Shown piece after piece: positions 54,701 through 62,691 of a stretch of DNA of 64,000 nt. Source of the stretch: Candidatus Saccharimonadota bacterium (GTDB lineage: Bacteria > Patescibacteriota > Saccharimonadia > Saccharimonadales > Saccharimonadaceae). The notes beneath the pieces were generated by a model, which did no database searches, was not told the origin of the DNA, and was given only the letters and a program-made list of their open reading frames with translations. Every line of letters starts with the position of its first letter. Positions within the stretch are counted from its first letter, which is position 1. The stretch spans positions 123,779 to 187,778 of the forward strand of contig JAFZQB010000013.1 in assembly GCA_017552385.1 (NCBI GenBank), given 5' to 3'. A program made the position numbers and the translations under genes.

Positions 54701-57343
54701 TACAACAGTCTTGTTTGAACCCGCTATGGTGGCGTATTCATCTTTCTTGAGAGCGCTGGTCGCGGCACTACTGCTAGTTGGTTGGGATGAGTCACTGGTG
54801 CTATATCTAGAGGTTACACCAATTTCTGGAGAATTATTTGTGCGTGTGACTTTATAGGATGGCGTGATGGTATATTGGCCATACAGGCCGTTGCCCGTGC
54901 GTGTATTATCTGTACCGTTCGTGTTGCCTGTGCCTGTAACATATGAACCGTTGGTCGACGTGATAGACCCGGAGAAGGTGGCCGTATATTTATATGGATT
55001 AAAGAAGTTTACACAAAGATAATTCTGGCTCTGGGATCGTGTGTCGAACGGTGAGGAAAGTACATCATTGCCGATATAGCCAACGGTACTATCGTACTTA
55101 ATATATGAACATCTAGTGACTGTGCTGCCTTGGTTAACGTTAGAAAAGTCTAGTTCGAAAGACACTAGGTAATCGTATGCGGGGGTCTTGCCCTTGGAGA
55201 GGTTCGTAGCTGTTCCTCCTTTGCCGCTGCCAGAACCTGGGACGGAACTTGGATACTTTGTGTTATCTAAAGATGCGCTAGCGGCTGTATTCACTGCGAA
55301 GCGAGAGGTAGCATTGGTTGGCGTTGCGTTAGCATCATTATTCGCGCGCTTTAGGATGTAGTGGACTACTGGATAATACTTTGTGGTATAGCCGTTACCT
55401 CGGAACCCAGCGCTTGCGCTACCAGTCATGCCCGTAACGGACACGTCCATGGAGCTAGTGATAGTAGCATATCGTGGGTTATACAACTTCGTACAGGCAC
55501 TTACCTTGTCTATACCATTTACGCTATCCAGACGATTGGTCCCGCCGTAGTAGTCGATTCTGTTTTCATAGGTCATATAAAAGCAGTGATCACCTGCGGT
55601 ACCTACGTTCTGAGTCACAGTTTTGGTATTGTTGTTACTGTTGCCGGTTGGGTTATATGTTCCAGTATTTTGCAAGCTACTTGATAATGTCCCGGCAGCA
55701 TTAGGCTGGGACGAGCTCGATGTGGTATATTTGCTTGTAGCGTTTGTTGGATTATTATTTGTGCGTGTAATAGTATATGTAGTTTTTATATTGTAGCTGG
55801 TTGTTGAACCATTGCCGAGTAAGTTGGTACCGCTGGAGTTTTTGATATTAGAGTCGTTGTTAGAGGACGGGGTGGCAACTGAGCCAGAGAAGGTCGCTCT
55901 TGCTGGACGATATACCGTATAGCAAGATACACTAGTACCGGTATTAGAACCATCCGTTTGAACACCGTTCGTGACTGAGGCGCTACCTAAATATACGAGA
56001 CGGCGGCACACTGTAGCGGATCCGCCAACGGCTATATCGCCAGTGCTCGCAGTGTTTGTGCTAGTTTTGGTACCGCTAATAGCAAGGCCTTGTGAAAAAC
56101 TCGTGTCAGCGATGTCGGTGCATGTAGATGCATCTGTGCTCGTACATGTTTGAAAATGACCTTTAGCCGTAAGAGAGGATATATTTGTTTCGGAGTCGTT
56201 GCGAGTGATAGACCCAGTAGCTGTCGCAGAATAGCTAGCCGTACCATAGGAACCTAAATAGCTAGTGCCGCCCAGAGATGTAGTACTACCTGGTGCCCCC
56301 ATCGAGATAGAGCCAGTAAAGGATCCATTGTAAGTCTTGACTCTTTCTTCGCCGGAGCAGAACCAGCTGACGTTAACGTTTGTTGATCCTTGCGCATAGG
56401 AGCCATCGCGCTTCCAGCCATTGTTACCTCCGCCCGTATATGAGAGGTGAGAGTTATCCCCATACGTGTATCCACTTGGCCAATCGTATGGGACAATCCT
56501 ACAAGCATTCTCCGATACATTGCCCCTCCAGTCGTAACATTTACTACCATGATCCTCTGCGCTCACCCAATAGTAATCATTTCCTGCGAATTTTTTATTT
56601 TTAATATTATTTTCCCACTCACTTGCAATATACAGTTGGACGTCGTTTGGTTTGTCGTACCATATGAACCTTCCTTCTATTTCGCCATTGCCGTTTAGAT
56701 CTGTGACCGCCGGGCTGTGCAAAGTGCCACCAGTTGGTGCTTTGAGAATATACTCTGGCTCAAAGATATTTGAGTCATATATACTTGTGTCAACCGGGAG
56801 TGCGGCGCCATCATGATTCGTATAATACATCCACATTATTGCGCAACATCCCATATTGCATTTGTTTTGAGTGTAGTCGCATGTATAGCCGTTATATGGC
56901 AGGGTGGATTGATGTCGCTTCAAAGTCGTAGAACTATTGTTAGCATAAAAAGAAAAGTATAGGCCCTCTGTTCTCGCACAGGCCGAAACGTCGAGGTTTT
57001 CAATCACCCATGGATTCGTGTCGTTCGCATAATTCTCCGCTATATATGCATCTGCGCTGTCTTTTATCTTGAAATAAACCCAGCGAATGTGCGACCCATC
57101 ATTTGTGCCTGAACAAGGTGGGCTTTGACAGCCGGTTGGCCGATTTGCTGTGTCTTCTCCTCCTGTGCCGCCAAAGGTTTCCGCATAGCTAAACGATGTC
57201 AAAGAGATATTGACGGCAAAGCCGACGAGCAACGCCAAAAATAGCACTAAGATAGTCTTATTTTTGTAAATTTTATTATTTGAAAATTGAAAAAACCTAC
57301 ATCTTTCGACAGGCTTTTCTACTACCCTCATTAAAAACACCAT
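51713..57343 (-). CDS. Giant secreted repeat surface protein B
   Basis: About 1876 residues from ATG 57343; an upstream in-frame GTG lies before the promoter and is rejected. The N-terminus has a long basic lead and a hydrophobic core (KTILVLFLALLVGFAVNISLTSF) with likely cleavage after SYA. The N-terminal domain (about 70-330) is a homologue of protein A. Then come five or more modules of roughly 130-160 residues with strands like TYTITRTNN, a CxYxxY segment and a Cys near NPxxATFSGS. A further domain starts RPYNFIITNIT. The C-terminal domain has LEVWGGS, IKIDQSVTRIDALLVAAG, LTINGSVMAQKVLLKRT and ends KLPPRY. Thr/Ser/Asn-rich throughout, as in surface fibres. Confidence 0.87.
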   Translation of the reverse strand: MVFLMRVVEKPVERCRFFQFSNNKIYKNKTILVLFLALLVGFAVNISLTSFSYAETFGGTGGEDTANRPTGCQSPPCSGTNDGSHIRWVYFKIKDSADAYIAENYANDTNPWVIENLDVSACARTEGLYFSFYANNSSTTLKRHQSTLPYNGYTCDYTQNKCNMGCCAIMWMYYTNHDGAALPVDTSIYDSNIFEPEYILKAPTGGTLHSPAVTDLNGNGEIEGRFIWYDKPNDVQLYIASEWENNIKNKKFAGNDYYWVSAEDHGSKCYDWRGNVSENACRIVPYDWPSGYTYGDNSHLSYTGGGNNGWKRDGSYAQGSTNVNVSWFCSGEERVKTYNGSFTGSISMGAPGSTTSLGGTSYLGSYGTASYSATATGSITRNDSETNISSLTAKGHFQTCTSTDASTCTDIADTSFSQGLAISGTKTSTNTASTGDIAVGGSATVCRRLVYLGSASVTNGVQTDGSNTGTSVSCYTVYRPARATFSGSVATPSSNNDSNIKNSSGTNLLGNGSTTSYNIKTTYTITRTNNNPTNATSKYTTSSSSQPNAAGTLSSSLQNTGTYNPTGNSNNNTKTVTQNVGTAGDHCFYMTYENRIDYYGGTNRLDSVNGIDKVSACTKLYNPRYATITSSMDVSVTGMTGSASAGFRGNGYTTKYYPVVHYILKRANNDANATPTNATSRFAVNTAASASLDNTKYPSSVPGSGSGKGGTATNLSKGKTPAYDYLVSFELDFSNVNQGSTVTRCSYIKYDSTVGYIGNDVLSSPFDTRSQSQNYLCVNFFNPYKYTATFSGSITSTNGSYVTGTGNTNGTDNTRTGNGLYGQYTITPSYKVTRTNNSPEIGVTSRYSTSDSSQPTSSSAATSALKKDEYATIAGSNKTVVVDIGGTAKQCFYITYDNQVGLIGNDSSGSSSGNVVIGKPDGTSEDRSFNGKQSICYTYTNPAQHYTAHYSGSSSGTIDAHTWLQRSNDNHTGVLDNAIRISGTNSDTDGSYTDHFPKKNDGTADDKYTISFTHTINRTDEDKSSTAATIYYVPSTAYNWEIQDCEDTACEAGIYSTYSASTKDTNTSRTISGVKSKLSAGGTNTVQTQPRFTFNASNKGKYLYYCQRVAYSTTAYYTSATDTNNRNWHLDSLDGTSITVVSYSTPACVTIKNPAWAEADSTEHTHYIDVSGLPKSAIQADGARVLSGNRYETTEINLAFLFDHTVTRYDNTTWRESNFDETDISATNTAYYTNNSSGRAFFQPSIYRNSRYDVTLKMYGSETLPGTRNTVTLVNPLKLQNGSLVEIDGKQITLNATDKDHGDSWTSSTNDGRTRISFNGIDRATLNTANANEKVLSDHSLMAGDTKQFTMSTYNRRAAWTVRYKEITRQEVYPRSWKSSASGPQIYNRTEKLDTAPVTTSPVNRDSRDTTTPTTYSIFRPYNFIITNITNTNVDSIALAGDRYTVDYTITVNRENGDYNYITDPNHTENSRYVYVIGYTTDTYATPAQLQTLTPTHAPIDNTGNVSSDLCSSIRGNSFVTSCEVLTEGHPNKLSSKAGQTADPGTSFKHVYNLNNYDLSYSTGTITVPDLAVGQKYCVAIAVRNYSSVSSNYFVSTSSCRNISKRPTLEVWGGSVLSNGDITTSSSTRNDKVFGSWADYTVVANGTIKGMASGATLINGATVTNSGCKTVPNPLTISNAYCNNTTNKYLGRASVDARLDAIGTIKEYLTGNVTMNDIPLICDGGGCSRQAAGNKTYVVRTDGDVIIDTNIYNFYSSSQIIIIGKDIKIDQSVTRIDALLVAAGTDNNGGIVDTCMNYDASELSSTVCTNRLTINGSVMAQKVLLKRTAGGDPISSIREPAEVVNYQPSTFIWGYNRSVNRHNPQTVYLKKLPPRY

Positions 57344-57362
57344 TATGCTAATGATTATACCA
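57344..57362 (-). promoter_or_regulatory. Extended -10 of surface protein B
   Basis: TG-G-TATAAT (hexamer 57354-57359, minus strand) ends ten bases before the ATG at 57343, leaving at most a few leader bases. It lies in the 15-base gap after the FemAB gene. Confidence 0.6.
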
Positions 57363-57388
57363 GAAAATTTCACAAAACAATAGTTTTT

Positions 57389-58414
57389 TTATACGTGGCG
57401 ACGACGTTTGCGGACTGTTTCTACAAGTTTAGTAAGCTTATACTTAGCTTTATTAATTACATAATCGTGCGCGGGAGTATATTTCAACTCTTCACATCCG
57501 AAGCTACGTTTAAATTCACTTACGCCGTAGAAGCGGTGGCTGGTTTCTTCTTGGCCTACGATACCCCATAGGTTGTAACGCGTGATACCACGCTTTCTAG
57601 CCTCCTCCATGGCTTTGAGGTGCAAAAGCGGTGCTGCCGAATATTTTGTACCAAGGTCGCTTGAAACACCATAATGATAACTAGCTTCTGCTCCATAAAA
57701 AACCATGAAATTCATGGCGAGTATTTCGCCATCTTTTCTAGCTGTGTACATCAATACTTCGTCATTTTTTGCAAAAGCTTCAAATTGCTTAGTGAGAAAA
57801 CTCCTAGTGAATGGAACATACCCTTGGCGCTCAGCGTGTTTAGTCTCGAGATCGCAAAAATCCTTCATCACGTTCGGATTGTTTGATACTTGTACGTCGA
57901 TATCATTTTTCTCTGCTTTGCGTAGTTTCCGTCTAAACCCTTGTGAGGCGCCAGCAAGGATTTCTTCTTCCGATTTTTCTAGATTTAGGATACCCGCATA
58001 TTCAACGGAAAGGTACATTGGCGCTTTTGCAAATCCGTGTTCGCGCATACACTTGAGCGATTTGTCACTTAGTTCTAGCTGCGGTCGCACTCGGACAAAC
58101 ACGCATTTTAGGCGTTTCCCTTCGAGCTTCATGTCGCCAAAGATTTTGTCAACCAATTCATTACAATGCCAATCTATGATTGGCCCGCCAGCAATGGCAA
58201 GGTGACGGCCACGTTTGGCGGTTTCGACAACACCAGCATAGGCACCAATAATGTTGCCATTTTCGTTTATAGCTATGCGTCTTGTAACTAAGTTTCCTCT
58301 GGAGGCATGGAACTCGTAAAAGTCCCAACTCTGCAGGAAGTTCGACTCTTTATGACTCGTGATGAACTTATCCCATTGTTCACGGTTGCCAGCATCGATG
58401 ATAGCTATTTTCAT
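57389..58414 (-). CDS. FemAB-family aminoacyltransferase, copy 2
   Basis: A 341-residue protein of the FemABX/peptidoglycan bridge family (two GNAT-like domains). Visible are NFLQSWDFYEFHAS, GGPIIDWH, CVFVRVRPQLELS, the helical region SQGFRRKLRKAEKND, MNFMVFYGAEASYHYG and the C-terminal RYNLWGIVGQEETSHRFYGVSEFKRSFG. Known members add amino acids from aminoacyl-tRNA to lipid II side chains. Adjacent paralogue upstream (one base apart). Last gene of the envelope operon, just before surface protein B. Confidence 0.88.
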   Translation of the reverse strand: MKIAIIDAGNREQWDKFITSHKESNFLQSWDFYEFHASRGNLVTRRIAINENGNIIGAYAGVVETAKRGRHLAIAGGPIIDWHCNELVDKIFGDMKLEGKRLKCVFVRVRPQLELSDKSLKCMREHGFAKAPMYLSVEYAGILNLEKSEEEILAGASQGFRRKLRKAEKNDIDVQVSNNPNVMKDFCDLETKHAERQGYVPFTRSFLTKQFEAFAKNDEVLMYTARKDGEILAMNFMVFYGAEASYHYGVSSDLGTKYSAAPLLHLKAMEEARKRGITRYNLWGIVGQEETSHRFYGVSEFKRSFGCEELKYTPAHDYVINKAKYKLTKLVETVRKRRRHV

Positions 58415-59419
58415 TTATAAATTCCTTTTCTTTTTCCGAGCAGTTTCAACTATCTCGTCGAGTTTATATTTGAGTTTGTTAATAACGATATCTTGAGCTG
58501 GGATAAATTCAATAATCTCTCCACCAAAACCAGTTTTAAAAGTCGTAACTCCAGAATAACGGTGGTGTTCTACTCCTGGAGGTGCGATGCCCCATAGATT
58601 AAATCGCTCTATATTCATTGCTTTCAAGTCTTTGATGGCGCGCCATAGTAGAGCATATGCGCCAGGAAGTTTGCGATTGAGTTCTGTTGATGCGGCCTCA
58701 AAGTATTCCGCTTCTCTCCCATATATTAGAACTAGGCCGTAAGCAACAGGGTGTTCCTCAGAGTCTACTACTTTATAAAGCTTTAAATTCTCCGGCAAGA
58801 AAGCCTTACGCTCAGCAAGAAGTTCCTTTTCGGATGGGGGAACAAAGTTCTGGCGTTTTGCTGTTTCTGATTGAACAGCATGGAATTCTTCAAAGGCTTT
58901 TTCGCTAGAGTCTTCAATCACCTTAAGGCCGAGTTTCTCACTACGACGCACCTCGTAACGAGTTTGACGACGCATAGACATTAACAAGTCTTCTTCGGAT
59001 TTGCTTAAATCTAGAAGAATCGTATTCTGAGCATGTAAGTGCATAGGTGCCGTACGCAAGTCTAGTCCCTTAATCTCGGTTTTTAGATTGTTAACCAGCT
59101 GAACGTTGTCCGGTGTTTTAAACAATTGTGGGCGGAAGCGTACAAAGACGCATTTTTCTTTCTTGGCTTCTTCTATGATTGATTCAAAAACGGCTTTAAC
59201 AAGTTTGCGATTTTGCCAATCTACGAGTGGGCCACCCGGAATTTCAAGGTAACGTCCGCGTCTCGCATCTTTAATGATGCCAAGATACATTGCTTTATCT
59301 TCAAATGTGCGCATGATAAGTTTACAGCCAGTAAGTCGATTGGTCTCGGCCCATAGTGGACTTTGAAGAAAGTTCGCCTCCGGAAAGGTTTGGAAGATTT
59401 TAGTCCATGACTCAACCAT
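58415..59419 (-). CDS. FemAB-family aminoacyltransferase, copy 1
   Basis: A 334-residue paralogue of the next gene with the same order of motifs: NFLQSPLWAETNR, YLEIPGGPLVDWQ, CVFVRFRPQL, SMRRQTRYEVRRSEKLG, LVLIYGREAEYFEA and RFNLWGIAPPGVEHHRYSGVTTFKTGFGG. SD AAGGAG. Tandem FemAB copies in Gram-positives add successive residues of one bridge, so the pair may build a two-step side chain. Donor amino acid unknown. Confidence 0.88.
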   Translation of the reverse strand: MVESWTKIFQTFPEANFLQSPLWAETNRLTGCKLIMRTFEDKAMYLGIIKDARRGRYLEIPGGPLVDWQNRKLVKAVFESIIEEAKKEKCVFVRFRPQLFKTPDNVQLVNNLKTEIKGLDLRTAPMHLHAQNTILLDLSKSEEDLLMSMRRQTRYEVRRSEKLGLKVIEDSSEKAFEEFHAVQSETAKRQNFVPPSEKELLAERKAFLPENLKLYKVVDSEEHPVAYGLVLIYGREAEYFEAASTELNRKLPGAYALLWRAIKDLKAMNIERFNLWGIAPPGVEHHRYSGVTTFKTGFGGEIIEFIPAQDIVINKLKYKLDEIVETARKKKRNL

Positions 59420-60575
59420 TATTTTCTCCTTTCAGTTCGTGCGCCTTGATAATCTTTTTAGCGTTGGCTACCTGCTTCTTGTGGTACTTGGATTCGTACC
59501 AAGTTGGAAGATTTAATACGTGTTGCGAGAAATAGACCGCATTAGGGTTGTCTTTTTCGGGATATTTTACTGATTTATAATAGCGTTCTGGTGCAACTGG
59601 GACGTCATACCAAGATTCTTCTAGCCGATAGCCATGTCTTCTGAGCTCTTTAAGGCATTCTTCTCTATTATCTACCAAGAAAAATTCGCGCAGGGCGGAG
59701 TTTTTGAGATTCTCAAATTGCCTAAGAGCTAGTTTGGCCTGCCAGTAGCTGATGGTAGTATCGGTGCTGAGTTTGGCATCTGCTGAGCGCTCAATCCAGC
59801 GCAGCTTAAGTAGTAATCCTAGCCATGGTCTTTCTAGATGAATGTGTGCTAATCCACGCGCAATGGACGCAAAAACCGGATACCAGCTTGCTCGAGGAAT
59901 ATCGCCGCCGCTACGGCGTTTGAGAGTTGCCTTGTCGAACTCTTTTGGTAATTCAAACTCTTTGCCCCTGAGTACGACCGCTCCACCATTGATAGTATCA
60001 ATACTCTTGCCTTTTCCGAAGGACAGGCAGGTTGCTTCGCCAACCGTACCGATTTCTCTACCGTCTGGGTATTTACGGCCAGCACAGTGGGCTAGATCTT
60101 CAATCAACAATAAATCGTGCTCTTCTTTCACCTTCTTAAAACGACGGATGTCTACCGGAAACCCAAAAGTATTCTGCAAAATAAAGCACTTGATTTTCTT
60201 GTCTTTCTTTATAAGCTTCTCAAGATTCTCGGCTGAGTAGTTTGGTAATATTTGCCCGCTAACCACTTTCTCAAGATCTACATATGCTGGTTCTAGACCG
60301 GCTTTTTTTATAGCTTCAAGAACTGCGTGGCACGTGAACCCGTTTATGGCGACGTGGTCACCCTTATTAATACGCCCAGCTTCCATAAAGCTTTTCAATG
60401 CGAGGTAGATGGCCGAACGTCCAGAGAAAGTAAGAGAAAGGTGGTCAAGGCTTGCGTCGTATCTTCTAGATAGTTCTTTTTCCAAATTTTGGTAATCGGA
60501 TTTATCGCCCAGAGCAAAAGAATGTCTTAAGGTGTCGAGCGCGGTATAGTTAGATGCTAGGCCTAAGAAAATCAT
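59412..60575 (-). CDS. PLP-dependent DegT/DnrJ-like aminotransferase-fold protein
   Basis: A 387-residue fold-type I protein. SRRYDASLDHLSLTFSGRSAIYLALKSF is the N-terminal substrate and PLP phosphate region, LLIEDLAHCAGRKYPDG holds the PLP-ring Asp, and CLSFGKGKSIDTINGGAVVLRG holds the Schiff-base Lys in a DegT-like setting. Typical partners make amino sugars, but the NGG motif is atypical and the substrate is open. It overlaps the FemAB gene by eight bases and follows the hydrolase with ATGA-like overlap of four bases. Confidence 0.8.
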   Translation of the reverse strand: MIFLGLASNYTALDTLRHSFALGDKSDYQNLEKELSRRYDASLDHLSLTFSGRSAIYLALKSFMEAGRINKGDHVAINGFTCHAVLEAIKKAGLEPAYVDLEKVVSGQILPNYSAENLEKLIKKDKKIKCFILQNTFGFPVDIRRFKKVKEEHDLLLIEDLAHCAGRKYPDGREIGTVGEATCLSFGKGKSIDTINGGAVVLRGKEFELPKEFDKATLKRRSGGDIPRASWYPVFASIARGLAHIHLERPWLGLLLKLRWIERSADAKLSTDTTISYWQAKLALRQFENLKNSALREFFLVDNREECLKELRRHGYRLEESWYDVPVAPERYYKSVKYPEKDNPNAVYFSQHVLNLPTWYESKYHKKQVANAKKIIKAHELKGENNG

Positions 60576-61345
60576 TTAAGCTCCTTTACAATGGCTTTGG
60601 CGAGACCGGCCGGGTCGCAGATATATGGCGCATGTGTCCAATTTTCATGAATAGTAAGCGTCGAATCAATAAGTTTGCGTTTTAAAATATGTGCATGTCG
60701 TGGCGGCGTAATATTGTCGTCTTCGCCCCAGATAATCGCGGTTGGTGTTGTCACCTTAGAAAGGACGAGGTTTTTATCGGAGTCCAACATGTTCGTAAGA
60801 GTTTGCTTCATGTTTTCAGGAGCACGGTGATAGTCCATGCTGCCCGTAAGCTTATGAAATACCTTGTCAATAATAGGAATTTTCTTGAAAGGTGCTCCTA
60901 GCTTTGCGGCCTTTCTCAGAAAGTCGCGCTTCTTTGAAGCTTCGTAAACGCCCGCGGCATCTAGTAGGATAAGCTTGCTAAGCTTGTCTGGCTGCTCAGC
61001 GCAGAGATTAAGTAAAATGCGGCCGCCATTGCTATGGCCTAATGCAATTGATCCATCCGGAATATTCTCATCTGCCCAATTCATATAGTCTTCGATGGTC
61101 CAAACCCGTTTTGATGGCGAGGTGAGCCCCGGTACGTTAAGCATTTTAACGTTGATGCCATCTTTCTCAAGCAATTCTATTGTTTTAGCCCAAGGCTCTA
61201 CGGTGTATGTCCAGCCGTGAATAATATATAATGTCTTTGGTCCGGAGATGTTTTTGGTATGGGCTGAACCATTCCAAACGCTTTTCAATTTTTCTGGTTT
61301 TTGGGACTCAACTTTGCGGATGGCGTGAGACATCGCTTTAGTCAT
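60572..61345 (-). CDS. Alpha/beta hydrolase
   Basis: A 257-residue alpha/beta hydrolase: oxyanion segment YIIHGWTYTVEPW, nucleophile elbow IALGHSNGGRILL (Ser in GHSNGG), acid near AIIWGEDDNITPP and catalytic His in NWTHAPYI. No secretion signal, so cytoplasmic. It lies in the envelope operon between the Mur ligase and the PLP enzyme; its substrate may be an activated envelope precursor or a peptide ester, which is inference only. One-base overlap with the Mur ligase (TAATG). Confidence 0.87.
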   Translation of the reverse strand: MTKAMSHAIRKVESQKPEKLKSVWNGSAHTKNISGPKTLYIIHGWTYTVEPWAKTIELLEKDGINVKMLNVPGLTSPSKRVWTIEDYMNWADENIPDGSIALGHSNGGRILLNLCAEQPDKLSKLILLDAAGVYEASKKRDFLRKAAKLGAPFKKIPIIDKVFHKLTGSMDYHRAPENMKQTLTNMLDSDKNLVLSKVTTPTAIIWGEDDNITPPRHAHILKRKLIDSTLTIHENWTHAPYICDPAGLAKAIVKELK

Positions 61346-62616
61346 TATTCTAGCCCTCGATTCTTACGACGTTTAACTGCTGCTGGCTCACGGCGGCAGA
61401 GTTTAACGGTTTCCTCAGGATCTTCGAGCAGCTTTTCGATAATCCATTCTAAATACTGAGAGCCTTTAAACACGATTGTTTCGGTACCATTGGTGTTCTT
61501 CTCAATGTACGATAAGGCCTTTTTAGGGTCGAGCGTGGTCTTCGGTGAGAAACCGAGCTCCTTAAGCCTAGGTGCGGTGTATTTTTTCGTGCGTCGACCG
61601 ACGAGTATAATTTCTTCAGGCTTAGCCTCAGCGATTAATTCAGCAAGTTTTTCGTGCTCTTCTGCTTCGATTGAGCCTTCATCCACGATATCGCCAATCA
61701 CGAGCCACTTGTGGCTAGCGTGCATGCTTTTGACCATCTCCAGGATGCTTTGCATAGAAATAATGTGTGCATTATAGGAGCTGTCGATCAACTTGATGCC
61801 ATTCTTGCCATAGAAGAACGAACTGCGACCCGGCGGTAAAGGCATGCCAGAGAAGTCAGTCTTTAGTGGGATTTTAAGATATTTCATGAGGTCCCGTAGC
61901 ATAAGGAGTTGAATGGAGAGATCTCGCGGTTGAGGCGAATCGAATCGGAAAGTAACTGAGGTGGTGCCAAATTCTGTTCTGGTTGGATAGACGGAGTACT
62001 TTACTATCTCGTTCTTGTGGTATTCGTTGACGCGCGCCTTAATGTTTGCCGTAGCATGTTTCATGAGTGAATTGTCGCCATCGATGAACACGAGACACTT
62101 GGTGTTCTCTGGAAGCTTAGCGAACTCATCCGTGATAGCAAGATCAAGACTTTCAAATTTACCCTCTTCTACCTCTTGTTCAAATTGGACAGCATGAGAA
62201 CGACCTAAGGAGATCCACATGGTGATTTCCGGCTGTAGCCACTCGGCTAAAAATCGCGCTTCGCGCGGGCGCTCGGCATCAATCTCAACAACGTAGAATT
62301 TTTCTTTGTGTTTATAATATAAGGCACGAATAGGGGCTGCTATAAACAGCCAAATCCAGCGTAGTTTGCTGCCTCTGATGCCTTTAAGTCCTAGTAAATC
62401 AAAGCTCACGCCGAAAGCAGAGTTAGCGTCGTGTGAATAATGCGCATCATTACCAAGTTCAAATTCTACCATGTGAAGCATGGTTGTCTTACCGGCAGAA
62501 CCAGTGATGGCGATAATACGCGGATTCCAGCGTCGCAAACAAAAATTCGCAAGAAAGCGGAAGTATCCCGCTACGAGAAAATAAAAGCGCTTCTTCAGAC
62601 GCATTACTTTTGTCAT
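61345..62616 (-). CDS. MurF-like Mur ligase lacking the N-terminal UDP-substrate domain
   Basis: A 423-residue ATP-dependent amide ligase. P-loop AITGSAGKTTM is at residues 36-46, about 70 residues earlier than in MurF, so the UDP-MurNAc-peptide-binding domain is missing; instead a hydrophobic segment (about 11-28, FYFLVAGYFRFLANFCL) suggests membrane contact. Also visible: VVEIDAERPREA, ISLGRSHAVQF, and LIDSSYNAHIISM (the DSYNANP motif of MurF) with a C-terminal domain WLVIGDIVDEG. It may act on a lipid-linked substrate. Leaderless, directly after the rpsJ terminator. First gene of the five-gene envelope operon. Confidence 0.82.
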   Translation of the reverse strand: MTKVMRLKKRFYFLVAGYFRFLANFCLRRWNPRIIAITGSAGKTTMLHMVEFELGNDAHYSHDANSAFGVSFDLLGLKGIRGSKLRWIWLFIAAPIRALYYKHKEKFYVVEIDAERPREARFLAEWLQPEITMWISLGRSHAVQFEQEVEEGKFESLDLAITDEFAKLPENTKCLVFIDGDNSLMKHATANIKARVNEYHKNEIVKYSVYPTRTEFGTTSVTFRFDSPQPRDLSIQLLMLRDLMKYLKIPLKTDFSGMPLPPGRSSFFYGKNGIKLIDSSYNAHIISMQSILEMVKSMHASHKWLVIGDIVDEGSIEAEEHEKLAELIAEAKPEEIILVGRRTKKYTAPRLKELGFSPKTTLDPKKALSYIEKNTNGTETIVFKGSQYLEWIIEKLLEDPEETVKLCRREPAAVKRRKNRGLE

Positions 62617-62628
62617 GAGTCTATTATA
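62617..62628 (-). promoter_or_regulatory. -10 of the Mur ligase operon (leaderless)
   Basis: TATAAT (62623-62628, minus strand) ends six bases before the ATG at 62616; the rpsJ terminator stem begins three bases upstream. Confidence 0.65.
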
Positions 62629-62661
62629 AGAAAATAAGACCTATTTTACAAGGTCTTATTT
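62629..62661 (-). terminator. Intrinsic terminator of rpsJ
   Basis: AAATAAGACCT and AGGTCTTATTT (62632-62642 / 62651-62661) form an 11-bp stem with TTTTC after it on the minus strand. Confidence 0.82.
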
Positions 62662-62691
62662 CGTTAGAGCTTAATTCTTCTCTGTTGTGGA

